NCBI RefSeq assembly: GCF_005116675.2
Contig: NZ_CP050699.1
Coordinates: 1,201,001-1,265,000, forward strand
From: Desulfosediminicola ganghwensis
GTDB taxonomy: Bacteria > Desulfobacterota > Desulfobulbia > Desulfobulbales > Desulfocapsaceae
Direction of reading: 5' to 3'
DNA length: 64,000 nt
A program made the translations under genes and the position numbers. Each line of letters starts with the position of its first letter. Position 1 is the first letter of the stretch. The notes under the pieces were generated by a model. That model had not been told where the DNA came from, searched no databases, and saw only the letters and a list, made by a program, of their open reading frames with translations. Below, one piece after another: positions 44,268 through 53,215 of the stretch.

Positions 44268-44972
44268 GTGAATAAAAATAATTCCAGCTTCGCATATTCA
44301 ATTTTTTACTTAGCTTTTTGTATTATTTTCGTACCATTTTTAGCTCAGGCTCGAGATTTTCACAAATCTCCGCGGGATTTTCTGTTCGGCAATCATCTTG
44401 ACACACACCAAGAGACCAGATTAACACTTGCCAGGGATGGCTCCCCAGAAAGCCTGTCAGGGTTATTGTATATCATTTTCACTGAAGAGATCGACACCGT
44501 TTCAGGACTGCCAATAGCCAGGCATCCAAGAGGTGCTGCTCAAGGTGAAGATTGTAATGAGGATGCAATTGATTGCGTAGTAGGGTGGCAGATTGATGGT
44601 CTGCCGGCAGTTGCTAAATTTCTTTTTTCCACAGGCATAAACGGTGAAGATCATCCTGTGTGGCTGGTAAACCGCGCCGATATTGTCCAGCCGGGCAGTT
44701 TTACCCACTTTCACTGGATAGGTCAGGATAGTACTGATCCAGGAAGCGTTACTGTCCCAAACGAATGTGATGCAGATACCGCAAGAGAGTTAGAGGACTC
44801 GGCTGAAGATAAATATTGTCCAGGCTGGTTTTTGGAGATCAAGGCATTGCGTGAATTCGTTTTTGATCATGGAGGTGAGAAGGTAGTCGTAAGACCTGGT
44901 ATTGACAACACCACCCATCTGAACCTGGTGACGAATTATGATGAAGTACCGGGTATAACCCGTTCTCGATAA
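44268..44972 (+). CDS. secreted protein of unknown function
   Basis: I choose GTG 44268 because AAAGGAGG lies about seven bases upstream and the protein then begins with a clean Sec signal peptide (NKNNSSFAYSIFYLAFCIIF, then VPFLAQA). The frame further upstream lacks these. The mature part (about 205 aa) has two Cys pairs (EDCNEDAIDCVVG; NECDAD...KYCPGW), likely disulfide-forming in the periplasm, and an HFHWIG patch that could bind metal. There is no membrane anchor. The family is not recognised and the operon context is empty. Confidence 0.7.
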   Translation: MNKNNSSFAYSIFYLAFCIIFVPFLAQARDFHKSPRDFLFGNHLDTHQETRLTLARDGSPESLSGLLYIIFTEEIDTVSGLPIARHPRGAAQGEDCNEDAIDCVVGWQIDGLPAVAKFLFSTGINGEDHPVWLVNRADIVQPGSFTHFHWIGQDSTDPGSVTVPNECDADTARELEDSAEDKYCPGWFLEIKALREFVFDHGGEKVVVRPGIDNTTHLNLVTNYDEVPGITRSR

Positions 44973-45503
44973 TCAAAGAGAGGACAGGTAAAGATAACAA
45001 GGATTCTCGCAAAGAACATGCTAGATTTTCCTAACAAAAAATGTTTCCAGTAGCTATCTTTAATTTATTAGATGGCGGCAAATTGTAGATAGCTACTGTG
45101 CATCACCGATCCCGAAGCTTTGGGTCGGTGATCGATCTCAAGCATCCTGGTCACCTGAGGAGCATCAGGAAACATATTTACTTCCCTCATTGGCCAATAA
45201 CCTTAGATTGGCGAAAAACATCTCCATACCCGCTTGCATGGTTGTGTCGTGCTATATTGCAGCGGCCCTGACAATTAAAGTTCTCATTTATTCAGAGGCA
45301 TTGTACTTATGGCCCCTCACCAAGGATTTGCCGAGATAACCTTAGATACGAGTTGACATCCTATGCCCATTGTCGTTCGCATTCCGTTTTTAAACTACAT
45401 TGATTGGCGAGAAGCTACTTGGATTCAGTTGCAATCTTTCTGTATAACATGTGTTTTGAGATGTCATACAGATCTATACAATTATTTGTTAAATCTGAAT
45501 AAA
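44973..45503. other. 530-base gap with hairpins
   Basis: GTAGCTATCT (45050-45059) pairs with AGATAGCTAC (45087-45096), and ATCACCGATCCC (45102-45113) pairs with GGGTCGGTGAT (45122-45132) with one bulge. The first could terminate the secreted-protein gene. No gene is seen. Confidence 0.45.
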
Positions 45504-45805
45504 ATGAAAACACATGTCATTCTGCTAATAATTCTGCTCATTTCAACACCCTGTTTTCAAAAGAAATGAAAGAATATAATTTTGTAATGTCATTAGATGA
45601 TGAATTCATTGTCAGAGAAACCGATGATCTAAATGTTGATGTGCAAAAAGAACTAACCTTAAAATTTGCAGATGTAAAAATTACTCCAAAACAAGATAAT
45701 AGTTTTAGCATGATATTGTACTTTAAGTGCGACACTAAAGATCTTGCTCAATTTGATTCTTTGTCAAAAATCAAAAAATCAGTTAAGCGATCGTCTGAAA
45801 AATAG
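45504..45805 (+). pseudogene. small secreted/lipoprotein gene with a probable frameshift
   Basis: ATG 45504 begins MKTHVILLIILLISTPC, a signal peptide with a lipobox-like end, and stops at 45569. A second frame, from about 45555, continues without a break to 45805 (KEYNFVMSLDDEFIVRETDD and on). A one-base change near CTGTTTTCAAAAG would join them into one about 100-aa protein. Two overlapping genes (ATGA) are the alternative. Family unknown; AT-rich. Confidence 0.45.
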
Positions 45806-45974
45806 GCTCCTCGACGTTTTGAGTGGAAAACCGCAAAAACAGTGACATGGCGTCGCGTCATAGCCCAAAAATCTCGAATACAGCCAGTTACCAGCACAAA
45901 GCAAAAATCTTCTTCCAGGCTGGCTAGAACATTCGAGCGTAAGTTAGTAAATTCGCAAAACCCCGTGCCCTCGC

Positions 45975-46334
45975 ATGTTTTGCTCTCTCAATCAACCCTC
46001 TTGCCAGATTGAGAAGGGATTGATTGAGGGAGTAAAACATGCCTTAATCCACAGGAAATGTCGAAGAACCGAAAAATATTTGCCATATGTTTTTGAAAAA
46101 GAAATTAAATTGATAGACGTTAACTGGAAAGGGCAATATGGCAGTTATTGCATCCTTACTGACTCTGCGCTGGCGAACGCTAAATCAATACCACCAAATC
46201 AATTCAAATATCTTACAAGAGGAATGGTGCGCCTTTCAGAAGACTCAGCTCTTGGTTTTAGTTTAATGACTAACGAAATTAATACTGAGAAATATCAGGA
46301 AATGTTGTCTCATATAAAAAGCTGGATAAAATAA
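45975..46334 (+). CDS. hypothetical protein before an attC site
   Basis: The 119-aa frame has no recognised domain. The best part begins near residue 18 (GVKHALIHRKCRRTEKYLPY) and ends NTEKYQEMLSHIKSWIK. The N-terminus is uncertain: the first ATG lacks a ribosome site. It ends eight bases before an attC-like site, so it is likely a cassette gene. Confidence 0.5.
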   Translation: MFCSLNQPSCQIEKGLIEGVKHALIHRKCRRTEKYLPYVFEKEIKLIDVNWKGQYGSYCILTDSALANAKSIPPNQFKYLTRGMVRLSEDSALGFSLMTNEINTEKYQEMLSHIKSWIK

Positions 46335-46341
46335 TATATTG

Positions 46342-46391
46342 ATTTAACAAACCGTTTCAAGAGGCGCGCGCCCCTGAACTCATCGTTCGAT
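46342..46391. repeat. attC-like site 4
   Basis: Left core ATTTAAC fits RYYYAAC exactly, followed by AAACC and GTTTCAA. The inner stem is GGCGCG/CGCGCC. The right arm is TGAAC-TCATC-GTTCGAT. At 50 bases it is short, but it shares GGCGCGCGCCCCT with site 1. Confidence 0.7.
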
Positions 46392-46494
46392 CGCATAAAA
46401 AAAAAATAGGTGCAGAAAATAGAAATTAAAAATAAGCAGTGAGATATTAAAAAGGCGTAAAATCTAATAGATCAAAACCTTTTGAGAATCACTC

Positions 46495-46761
46495 ATGACA
46501 AAAACACTCAGAATAGTACTTGATGTACTAAAACCACATCAACCAAATGCTTTGGAATTTTCTTCTGCTCTTGCTGATCTGGGGGAAGATTATAGAGTGA
46601 AATTAACAGTCACTGAGGTGGATAAAAAAACGGAAAGCACAATTGTAACTATTGAAGGCGCTGATATAAATTTTGAGAATATTAAAAATGCTATCGAAAA
46701 AATGGGGGCATCTGTTCATAGTATTGATGAAGTAGAAGTGTGTGGAACTAAGTCAACATAA
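46495..46761 (+). CDS. DUF211-like small protein
   Basis: The 88-aa protein resembles DUF211 proteins (MTH889-like), a ferredoxin-like fold: MTKTLRIVLDVLKPHQPNAL opening, STIVTIEGADINFENIKNAI and GASVHSIDEVEVCG at the end. DUF211 genes are often beside VIT/CCC1-type membrane genes, and such a gene follows here. A role in metal handling is inferred from that pairing only. Confidence 0.75.
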   Translation: MTKTLRIVLDVLKPHQPNALEFSSALADLGEDYRVKLTVTEVDKKTESTIVTIEGADINFENIKNAIEKMGASVHSIDEVEVCGTKST

Positions 46762-46824
46762 CTTTCTCATTAGTCTTCTACATGGCCTTTGATAGCGCGA
46801 ATGTCGTATCTAATTAAGTTATTC
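46757..46824. repeat. attC-like or regulatory hairpin between DUF211 and VIT-like genes
   Basis: CATAACTTTCTCATTAG pairs with CTAATTAAGTTAT, and CTACAT with ATGTCG partly, leaving unpaired bases as in attC bottom-strand folds. The right core is GTTATTC. Because the flanking genes form a known functional pair, a regulatory hairpin is an alternative. Confidence 0.45.
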
Positions 46825-46841
46825 TGTGTCGTTCACATCAC

Positions 46842-47426
46842 ATGATCTTTAATAAAAAACAACTGCTACTGCATGTCCTTCGTGCCAGAAGTATTGCACG
46901 GCGCTATTTATTTACCAATGGTTTTGACGGTTCATTAACCATGCTGGGCATGGTGACTGGTTTCTATGTAGCTGAGATGAAAGACCTGTCGGTGGCAATC
47001 AGTGCTTGCCTGGGCGCAACAGTTGCTCTGTTTATAAGCGGATTAAGTAGCGCCTACTTGAGTGAGAAAGCAGAGCGTGAAAAAGAATTACGTGAGCTGG
47101 AACAGGCCTTGTTGGTCAACCTGAAAGAGAGTGACTACGGGCATGCAAGCCGATATCTACCAATACTTGTGGCTCTGGTTAATGGACTCGCACCATTGGT
47201 GCTATCTCTGGTGATACTCTTACCTTTATTTTTTGCAGAACAACTCCGTTCGCTTCCTTCATCACCTTTTTTAAACTCTATTTTTGTAGCACTGATATGT
47301 ATCTTTTCTCTTGGGGTATTTATAGGTAAAATCAGTAAACAATTTTGGTTATGGTCCGGGTTGAGGACATTGATAACCGCCATAGTAACGGTGATAATTA
47401 TTCTTCTTTTTGGCCTCTCTATTTGA
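46842..47426 (+). CDS. VIT/CCC1-like (TIGR00267-type) membrane protein
   Basis: The 194-aa protein starts LLHVLRARSIARRYLFTNGF and has a helix VAISACLGATVALFISGLSS followed by AYLSEKAEREKELRELEQAL, the pattern of the vacuolar iron transporter/CCC1 family. Two or three further helices follow (VALVNGLAPLVLSLVILLPL, SIFVALICIFSLGVFIGKIS and the C-terminal TAIVTVIIILLFGLSI). Family members move Fe2+ or Mn2+ across membranes. Its neighbour DUF211 is a usual partner. Substrate unproven. Confidence 0.75.
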   Translation: MIFNKKQLLLHVLRARSIARRYLFTNGFDGSLTMLGMVTGFYVAEMKDLSVAISACLGATVALFISGLSSAYLSEKAEREKELRELEQALLVNLKESDYGHASRYLPILVALVNGLAPLVLSLVILLPLFFAEQLRSLPSSPFLNSIFVALICIFSLGVFIGKISKQFWLWSGLRTLITAIVTVIIILLFGLSI

Positions 47427-47591
47427 AATTACCAAAAAATTATCAGATCTATTGAATTCATAGAAAGCGAGGAAGCAAACGACAAAATCTGGATGAGTAC
47501 AATAAGTGCAACAGACCAGGAGGCGCGCAGTTGATTCCCGTAATAGTTTGGTGGCTAGCGGGTGATGGAAACGTTATAGATAAAGACGACC

Positions 47592-47981
47592 ATGAGCTTT
47601 ACTGTAGATCTGATACTAACTGATGTACCCAGAGATAACGGGACTGCGTGGAGATACATAGAGGCACTCCGGGACGAGTATTACGAAGACAAGTCTGGTG
47701 CTCACGAAAAGCTTAAAAAGTTGCATGCAGTGCTTATCCAAAAGTATCCCTGTTTATGTAGCTACGCCGATGATGACCCGGAGATGGATAATAGCCCTTG
47801 GGCAGATGGTCCAATCATGGATAACTTCGCAAGTAAAATGGGAATGCTCGCCATTGTTTACTCTAGAGCCAACGAGGTTTTTCCGTTGATCTTAGAAAAG
47901 GCATTGGCACTGGATATCATCGTTGCAGATGGTCAGAGCGAGAAAATATACCGGCCTGGTGAAGAGCAAGAACCAAATTAA
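47592..47981 (+). CDS. small hypothetical protein, cassette-type
   Basis: The 129-aa acidic protein has the block YADDDPEMDNSPWADGPIMD, which I associate with small proteins often found in mobile or cassette regions. There is no signal or membrane segment. The start lies soon after an AACGTTATAG that resembles an attC right core. The function is unknown. Confidence 0.6.
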   Translation: MSFTVDLILTDVPRDNGTAWRYIEALRDEYYEDKSGAHEKLKKLHAVLIQKYPCLCSYADDDPEMDNSPWADGPIMDNFASKMGMLAIVYSRANEVFPLILEKALALDIIVADGQSEKIYRPGEEQEPN

Positions 47982-48165
47982 AAGCCTTGGTGAAAATTTT
48001 GGTAGTTACCTATAACAAAACAATTACAATAAGGTAGGCAAACGCGTCCCACTTTTTGTCTTCGCAAAAACTGCGCCCCATTTGTCTGCTAGTGAATTGA
48101 GCGCTAGCAAAATTGAAAATTCAATCTGTCTTTATATGTAAAATCAGAAATGATAGAGGGGAGAA

Positions 48166-48672
48166 ATGAAAAAACTCAGCTCGAAGGGTCAAAAGTGGTT
48201 GAAGTGTTTACACATATACTCTGGAACTGTTTGGGTTGGATGTGCAACCACTTTGGCTATTATGCAGTTTTTCGTGAATCCATCGACCGGACCTGAGCTC
48301 TATGGAATTGTCGCAACTCTAGATTTCATCGATCTATTTATTCTGGTGCCAGGAGCAATTGGAACTTTTGTAACTGCGTTGGTTTATTCAATCTGGACAC
48401 ACTGGGGTTGGTTTAAACATAACTGGATTACAGTGAAGTGGATTATTTGCATTTTTGGGCTGGTATTTGGAACATTTGCATTGGGGCCTTGGACCAGTGA
48501 AATGGCTGTGATAGCAAAAGAGAGGGGCCTTGATGCATTAGCTGACACCCAATATTTATCAAATAAACAAAACTCAATGATATTTGGTACCATCCAGGCT
48601 TTGACAGTAATATTTGCTGTTTTTATTTCAACACTAAAACCCTGGAAAAAAAAAGGTATTACCCAAAATTAA
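48166..48672 (+). CDS. DUF2269-like four-helix membrane protein
   Basis: The 168-aa protein has about four membrane helices: HIYSGTVWVGCATTLAIMQF (about 16-35), FIDLFILVPGAIGTFVTALV (about 58-77), WIICIFGLVFGTFALGPW (about 92-109) and TIQALTVIFAVFISTL (about 146-161). The layout fits DUF2269-type integral membrane proteins. A GAGGGGAG ribosome site precedes ATG 48166. Function unknown. Confidence 0.65.
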   Translation: MKKLSSKGQKWLKCLHIYSGTVWVGCATTLAIMQFFVNPSTGPELYGIVATLDFIDLFILVPGAIGTFVTALVYSIWTHWGWFKHNWITVKWIICIFGLVFGTFALGPWTSEMAVIAKERGLDALADTQYLSNKQNSMIFGTIQALTVIFAVFISTLKPWKKKGITQN

Positions 48673-48702
48673 TTTGCTACTACTACTAAGGCAAGAGTGG
48701 AG

Positions 48703-48781
48703 TCAGGTCTTGAAGTTGGGTGTTGCGTCTGTTGGCAAAATAGTATCTGCGTTCATCGGACAGGCAAAATTTGAGACCTGA
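48703..48781. repeat. ~80-bp dispersed repeat, copy 3
   Basis: TCAGGTCTTGAA at the left and TTGAGACCTGA at the right form terminal inverted repeats. The core (GTTGGCAAAATAGTATCTGCG) is identical to copy 2. It lies between the cassette zone and the chromosomal acyl-CoA genes. Confidence 0.72.
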
Positions 48782-48876
48782 GTTTAGGCATTTATTCGGG
48801 ATTGCAACACGAATAAATGCCGAAACACGGTGACAAATTTGTCCCCAGTTACCCCCGAAAAGGTTGGAGTTCAATA

Positions 48877-51066
48877 CTATGCGAGTGTATTGTCTTCTGA
48901 ACCTATTTGGCCGTTGGCCCTTATGGCTGAAAGCACAACTTTTTGGAGTATCATCTCTTTTCCCAGCCCAGGCTTATCGAGCTGCATTCTTTTCAGATAT
49001 GATTTCGCCAGCTTGGGGACCGGCTTGAAGATTTCTGCAATAAGACATTTTGCAACAGCAGTTTTTTTCTTTGCCGCCAGTTGTTTCAGTGATCCACCAA
49101 TGGCTATCTCTTCATCGGTCAGGTCTGTTCCAAATGGAAATGGCGCAAAGTGACCTTCATCCCTGAAGGGTTTGAGCAACGATTCAATTTTTTCTGGATA
49201 ATTCTGTTTATACTCGGGTGCCAGCTCAAAGTCTGCCGCCAGTTTGCCATTAAGTTTTGCTTCCCTGATCAGCTCATCCTGAAAACGTGAATCTGTGATC
49301 TTCAGCATCTCCTCAATAGTTTGTGAATCAGATTTCCCCCTGATATCGGCAATACCATATTCAGTGACAATGATATCTCTGAGATGCTGCGGTATCGAGG
49401 TATGTCCATAGGAGTAGACTATATTCGATTTAACCTTTTTCCTGCACATTCTGGTACTTCGTATCATCATGACCAATCTGCCATCTGGAAGGGCATGGGC
49501 CATGGAAACAAAATTATACTGACCGCCTATACCGCTGACCACGCGTCCGCACTCCAGGCTATCTGAGGTTATGGCCCCAAAAACATTTGCCATCATGCCG
49601 GTGTTGACAAAGCGGCCATCTTTTCTCTGCAGGGTACGGAGTTCTTCGTCGCCATAGAGTTGATTTACTTTTTCCACGCCAGACATGCCAAACTGCATCC
49701 GCTCTTCTTCACTCATGGAGTTAAGCGCCTCATAGAAGGCACGGGGGCCGATAAAGAATGCTCCAAGGATGACCTTTCCGTGCCTGAGCCGTTTGCCAAG
49801 TAGGGCTTTTATGGCTTTGAGGTTTTCCTGACGGTTAAAATCTGCCTGGATACTGATGTCATGACCAACAATAGAACCATTTGCGAATTCCACTCCCTCT
49901 TTCAAGATCCCGTATTCGGATAGCATGGTAAAATCTTTTTCGGTCAGGGAAGGGGAGATACCTTCAATTTCTATCAACAGTTCAATAATGTTGTCTGGTA
50001 TTTTATCAGCAGCGAGTTTACCGGAGTTTATCAATTTCATAAGGGGTATGCTGTCATACACCTTTCGCTTTAACACCCCACTTCTATAGAGTTGGTAGAA
50101 GGCGTCCACCAGCATCTCAGATGACCCGTAAAGCCCTTGTCTAAAGGTACCGGTCCCACCGATGTTTTTGATCAGTTCCGGGTATTTCTCCGTTATTCCG
50201 GTGGATTTTAACACCTGGTTGTATTCTTTATTTTCATTCTGGCGCATACTCAAACCTGCGGCTATTGCATCACCAAGTGCGCCTATCCCAACCTGCAGGG
50301 TTCCACCATCTTTAATGAGCGTGCTGACATGGAGACCAATGGCGTGATCTCTGAGGCTTACTGAATCTTTCGGTGGTCCAAATAACGGGTAGTTAAATTC
50401 CGGGCCCTGGAGCAGTATGTCATATTGCTCCCCATCAACAATTGCATCACCGTACATAAAGGGTAATTGTGTGTTCACTTCGCCGATGATAGCAACCTTC
50501 TTGCCCGCTTCTCTCTGCTTGCGAAGTTCCTTTATAGCCTCAATGCAAATATCGGTATTACAGCTCATGGAGTAGAGCAGTTTCCCGTTAATTTCCCGGC
50601 TGGTAATAAGCTGGCCAAACACATTGCAGCCAAAATCGATAGCATCACGAATTACATGGGTATAGTTAGAACTCAGGTGGTTTCTTTGTGCTGCCGGAGT
50701 ATTGAGGTAACCACCTGCTTTGCTGAAAAATTCAAATATTTCAACATTATCGGGGAGGAGTCCTGATCGGAAATCCTTCATGTAATCAAATTCAGGAGTC
50801 CCCTCAAATATTCGGTCTACAAGAGGGGATAAAAATCTTTTCTCGATCTCACCTTTCACTTGTGGGCGTTCCAAAGCAAGGGCGGTGACTATGTTCAGCT
50901 TTATTGAAGGGTCTTCTTTGGCTCTTCTGTAGAGTTCGTTGATAAATAGAATTGGTTTACCAAGGGCCAGAGTCATGGCGAAACTGATCTCTTTCCCCAC
51001 AAAGTTGATTACATCGTCAACACTTTGCTCGACATCACTACAAATCACTCCGGTTTTTCCATTCAT
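48877..51066 (-). CDS. acetyl-CoA hydrolase/transferase family CoA-transferase
   Basis: The 729-aa protein belongs to the AcetylCoA_hyd family, larger than the usual 430-550 aa because of an N-terminal extension. The CoA-binding loop appears as KDGGTLQVGIGALGDAIAAG (about 255-274), and the C-terminal domain has SGIGGQYNFVSMAHALPDGR and IVTEYGIADIRGKSD (about 590). Such enzymes move CoA between acyl groups and acetate or related acids in the cytoplasm. The ATG at 51066 follows GGAGG; a GTG one codon earlier is also possible. It lies in a neighbourhood of fatty-acid type genes. Specific substrates cannot be read from sequence. Confidence 0.85.
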   Translation of the reverse strand: MNGKTGVICSDVEQSVDDVINFVGKEISFAMTLALGKPILFINELYRRAKEDPSIKLNIVTALALERPQVKGEIEKRFLSPLVDRIFEGTPEFDYMKDFRSGLLPDNVEIFEFFSKAGGYLNTPAAQRNHLSSNYTHVIRDAIDFGCNVFGQLITSREINGKLLYSMSCNTDICIEAIKELRKQREAGKKVAIIGEVNTQLPFMYGDAIVDGEQYDILLQGPEFNYPLFGPPKDSVSLRDHAIGLHVSTLIKDGGTLQVGIGALGDAIAAGLSMRQNENKEYNQVLKSTGITEKYPELIKNIGGTGTFRQGLYGSSEMLVDAFYQLYRSGVLKRKVYDSIPLMKLINSGKLAADKIPDNIIELLIEIEGISPSLTEKDFTMLSEYGILKEGVEFANGSIVGHDISIQADFNRQENLKAIKALLGKRLRHGKVILGAFFIGPRAFYEALNSMSEEERMQFGMSGVEKVNQLYGDEELRTLQRKDGRFVNTGMMANVFGAITSDSLECGRVVSGIGGQYNFVSMAHALPDGRLVMMIRSTRMCRKKVKSNIVYSYGHTSIPQHLRDIIVTEYGIADIRGKSDSQTIEEMLKITDSRFQDELIREAKLNGKLAADFELAPEYKQNYPEKIESLLKPFRDEGHFAPFPFGTDLTDEEIAIGGSLKQLAAKKKTAVAKCLIAEIFKPVPKLAKSYLKRMQLDKPGLGKEMILQKVVLSAIRANGQIGSEDNTLA

Positions 51067-51806
51067 CACACCCTCCTGCCATTGATGGTATTGCTAGGTG
51101 AGTCAGATAGCACCGGGCGACCATTCATATCCCGGCACTGAGTTCTTTTTTCGCAAGCCAGTCACAAGGGGACAAGCGCCCTCTCATCTCTCCGGTTGAT
51201 CGGGGGGAAAAGATTCTCTCAAGAGAGATTTCCTGTCTTTGTGAAAGGTGAAGTTGAAGCTATGAAACGTAGCCGACTGAGAGTGATTCTGGAGAAGCAG
51301 AACACCGCGGGCATTGGTAGATGTAGGTTGGTTTGGTTTGATGAGTTTCATAATGAGCCCTTTATTTCTGAGTACGATCATCTTGAAAATCGAACTCAGC
51401 AATATTAGCCGAAGCTTTGCCCTTACACAATGTTTATGTTTACGTAATAGTTAAATAAAGGAGGTGGTTGAATAGTTCGCTCGCCAAAGCCTCCCGGTCG
51501 CAAACAAGCTGGCAAAGTACAGTTGGATTTTGATCACCCATTAAGCGGGTCCTGGAATTATTTTGATTGGGATTTTTTTGGCTTTTCATTAATTATCCAT
51601 AATAACGGTTTGTTGAGATGCTTAATTCATCAATTCATCTTTGGATTCGGACAAGAGAGTTACCTTCAATTTCCCAGTCCAGGATTTAATAACCCTTCTG
51701 GTTATAGTATGTTGGCGAGTACAAAAAGCGTGGTTCATCCAATTTGATTATGGTAATGTTTTGCTATTACTAATACGTAAACGTTAACAAGGCTAAAGGG
51801 GGACAG
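51067..51806. other. 740-base intergenic region with operator-like sites
   Basis: TTATGTTTACGTAA (51435-51448) is a close match, inverted, to the operator upstream of both crotonase genes. A ribosome-like AAAGGAGG at about 51458 is followed only by a 20-codon frame, perhaps the start of a lost gene. The 60-72 codon frames on both strands look spurious. Confidence 0.45.
51774..51788. promoter_or_regulatory. operator-like site upstream of crotonase 1
   Basis: TACGTAAACGTTAAC lies about 20 bases before the start codon. It resembles TTACGTGAACGTAAAC (60486-60501), upstream of crotonase 2. The shape recalls sites of LiuR-type MerR regulators of acyl-CoA pathways, which is inference. Confidence 0.5.
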
Positions 51807-52526
51807 ATGGAAATCGTTCAATGGGAAAGGCAGGGACACGTTGCTGTGATCACCATGTGTAATGGAGCAAATCGACAGAATTTGGCATTTGCAGAGCGGA
51901 TGAGCCAATGTTTTGATCAAATATTGGATGAACAATCGATTCAAGCCATAGTACTGACATCTTCTGATGAAAAGAACTTTTCCCAGGGGATTGATGTGGA
52001 ATGGCTGATGCAGAAATTTGCCGCAAAGGACTACGATACAATAAAAACCTTCATGTATGCGATGAACACAGTTTTCACACGTCTTCTTCTTATGCCGCTG
52101 CCTGTTGTTGCGGCCATTAATGGTCATGCCTATGGCAATGGGGCTATTATCTCCTGCGCCTGTGATTTCAGGTTCATGAGAAACGATAAAGGCTTCTTCT
52201 GTTTCCCGGAGGTGGATGTAAATATTCCGTTTCTGCCCGGTATGATTGCCTTTGTGAAGAAAGCTATCCCGGAGGCTCTTTTTAATGAAATGCTGCTAAC
52301 AGGAAAGCGGGTTACGGCAAAAGAACTCGAACTGCACAACGTGATAATCAGCTCCAGCGAAAATCAGGATGAACTTTTAACACAAGCGATGAACTTTGCC
52401 GGGACTTTTAACAAACAGCGACCCATATTTGGTGAGTTGAAAAAACGCAAACATAAAGAGGTGGTTCGTGTCATCGAAGAAGAGGATCCGGAATTCATCG
52501 AACCACTGAACTTAATGATGAAATAG
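51807..52526 (+). CDS. enoyl-CoA hydratase/isomerase (crotonase) family protein 1
   Basis: The 239-aa protein has the crotonase fold: SSDEKNFSQGIDVEWL (first oxyanion-hole region), then PVVAAINGHAYGNGAIISCA with the second oxyanion glycine, and FPEVDVNIPFLPGMIAF in the region of the catalytic Glu/Asp. Substitutions around the active site (G-to-N in HAYGNGA, PEVDVNIPF) suggest an isomerase or specialised member rather than a standard hydratase. A ribosome site (AAAGGGGG) precedes the ATG. It would act on an acyl-CoA in the cytoplasm. Confidence 0.85.
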   Translation: MEIVQWERQGHVAVITMCNGANRQNLAFAERMSQCFDQILDEQSIQAIVLTSSDEKNFSQGIDVEWLMQKFAAKDYDTIKTFMYAMNTVFTRLLLMPLPVVAAINGHAYGNGAIISCACDFRFMRNDKGFFCFPEVDVNIPFLPGMIAFVKKAIPEALFNEMLLTGKRVTAKELELHNVIISSSENQDELLTQAMNFAGTFNKQRPIFGELKKRKHKEVVRVIEEEDPEFIEPLNLMMK

Positions 52527-53215
52527 CCCTGTCCTGAGCGCCTTTTCGGGAAAGACCTCAATTTCTCAAAAGGTAAACATTCTGAGTATCAGGACTAGAG
52601 CGTGTATGGCTCAGAATGTGTTGCGGGAATACTCCTGCAACACATTCAAGATCCAATGCATAACCCTCAGCAGTAAAAAAGGGAGGCTTACTCTGCTCCC
52701 TCTTCGTTACTCCTTGTGTTAACAGAATTCAAACTACACGGCATGCTCTGTTATCATGTCAGGAGGGTGAGTATTGCAATTGTCTGGGATGCCATTTCTC
52801 TTGCTGTAACCGCTTCTGGACATGTGCCCGGTACTGGCTACTGCTCCAGTATCTTAATGCATTGCCATCACATGCTTTTTACCTTGAAGCGCACCTTTCT
52901 GTTCTTGGTAACAAAGATAGCTCATAAACAACTCAGTTCTGTTTCCAAATATGTACATCCTTAACTCCAGCGATAACCATGTGTTATTGAAATCAGACGA
53001 TGATATGGTATAAATCCGTAAATTGAATAGCCGATATGCGAGCTGATGGAAAAGCTTATAGATAACAGCATAATCCGCCGAGCCTGTTTAAGTGCAATGC
53101 CGGTTGATCTTTTTTTTAGTAAAAAAAATACGAATCTCATGAGTTACGAAGTTTCCGGTGGAATGCCCCTTCGTGCTGTATAAATTGATCATGGAAGATA
53201 AGGAGGGGAATATCG
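52527..53215. other. 690-base gap with competing hairpins
   Basis: It contains two overlapping inverted repeats at 52577-52647 (see the separate entry) and a terminator-like GGGAG/CTCCC hairpin near 52682-52703. No gene is supported. The 82-codon frame at 52716 has no ribosome site. Confidence 0.5.
52577..52647 (+). promoter_or_regulatory. mutually exclusive hairpins after crotonase 1
   Basis: ACATTCTGAG (52577-52586) can pair with CTCAGAATGT (52610-52619). The same GAATGT bases can instead start a longer stem (52614-52628 with 52633-52647, GAATGTGTTGCGGGA and its near complement). The two folds cannot coexist, an attenuator-like design. The function is unknown. Confidence 0.4.

Noticed and set aside
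33000-47000. Integron integrase near the attC-like sites
   Set aside because: No tyrosine recombinase frame exists in this zone; the only integrase is the P4-type one at 31.1-32.3 kb.
48030-48120. Another attC after the gene ending at 47981
   Set aside because: A TATAAC left arm is present but no matching right GTT core or stem can be traced.
51184-51408. Overlapping frames on both strands upstream of the CoA-transferase
   Set aside because: Mutual shadows without start signals or protein-like pattern.
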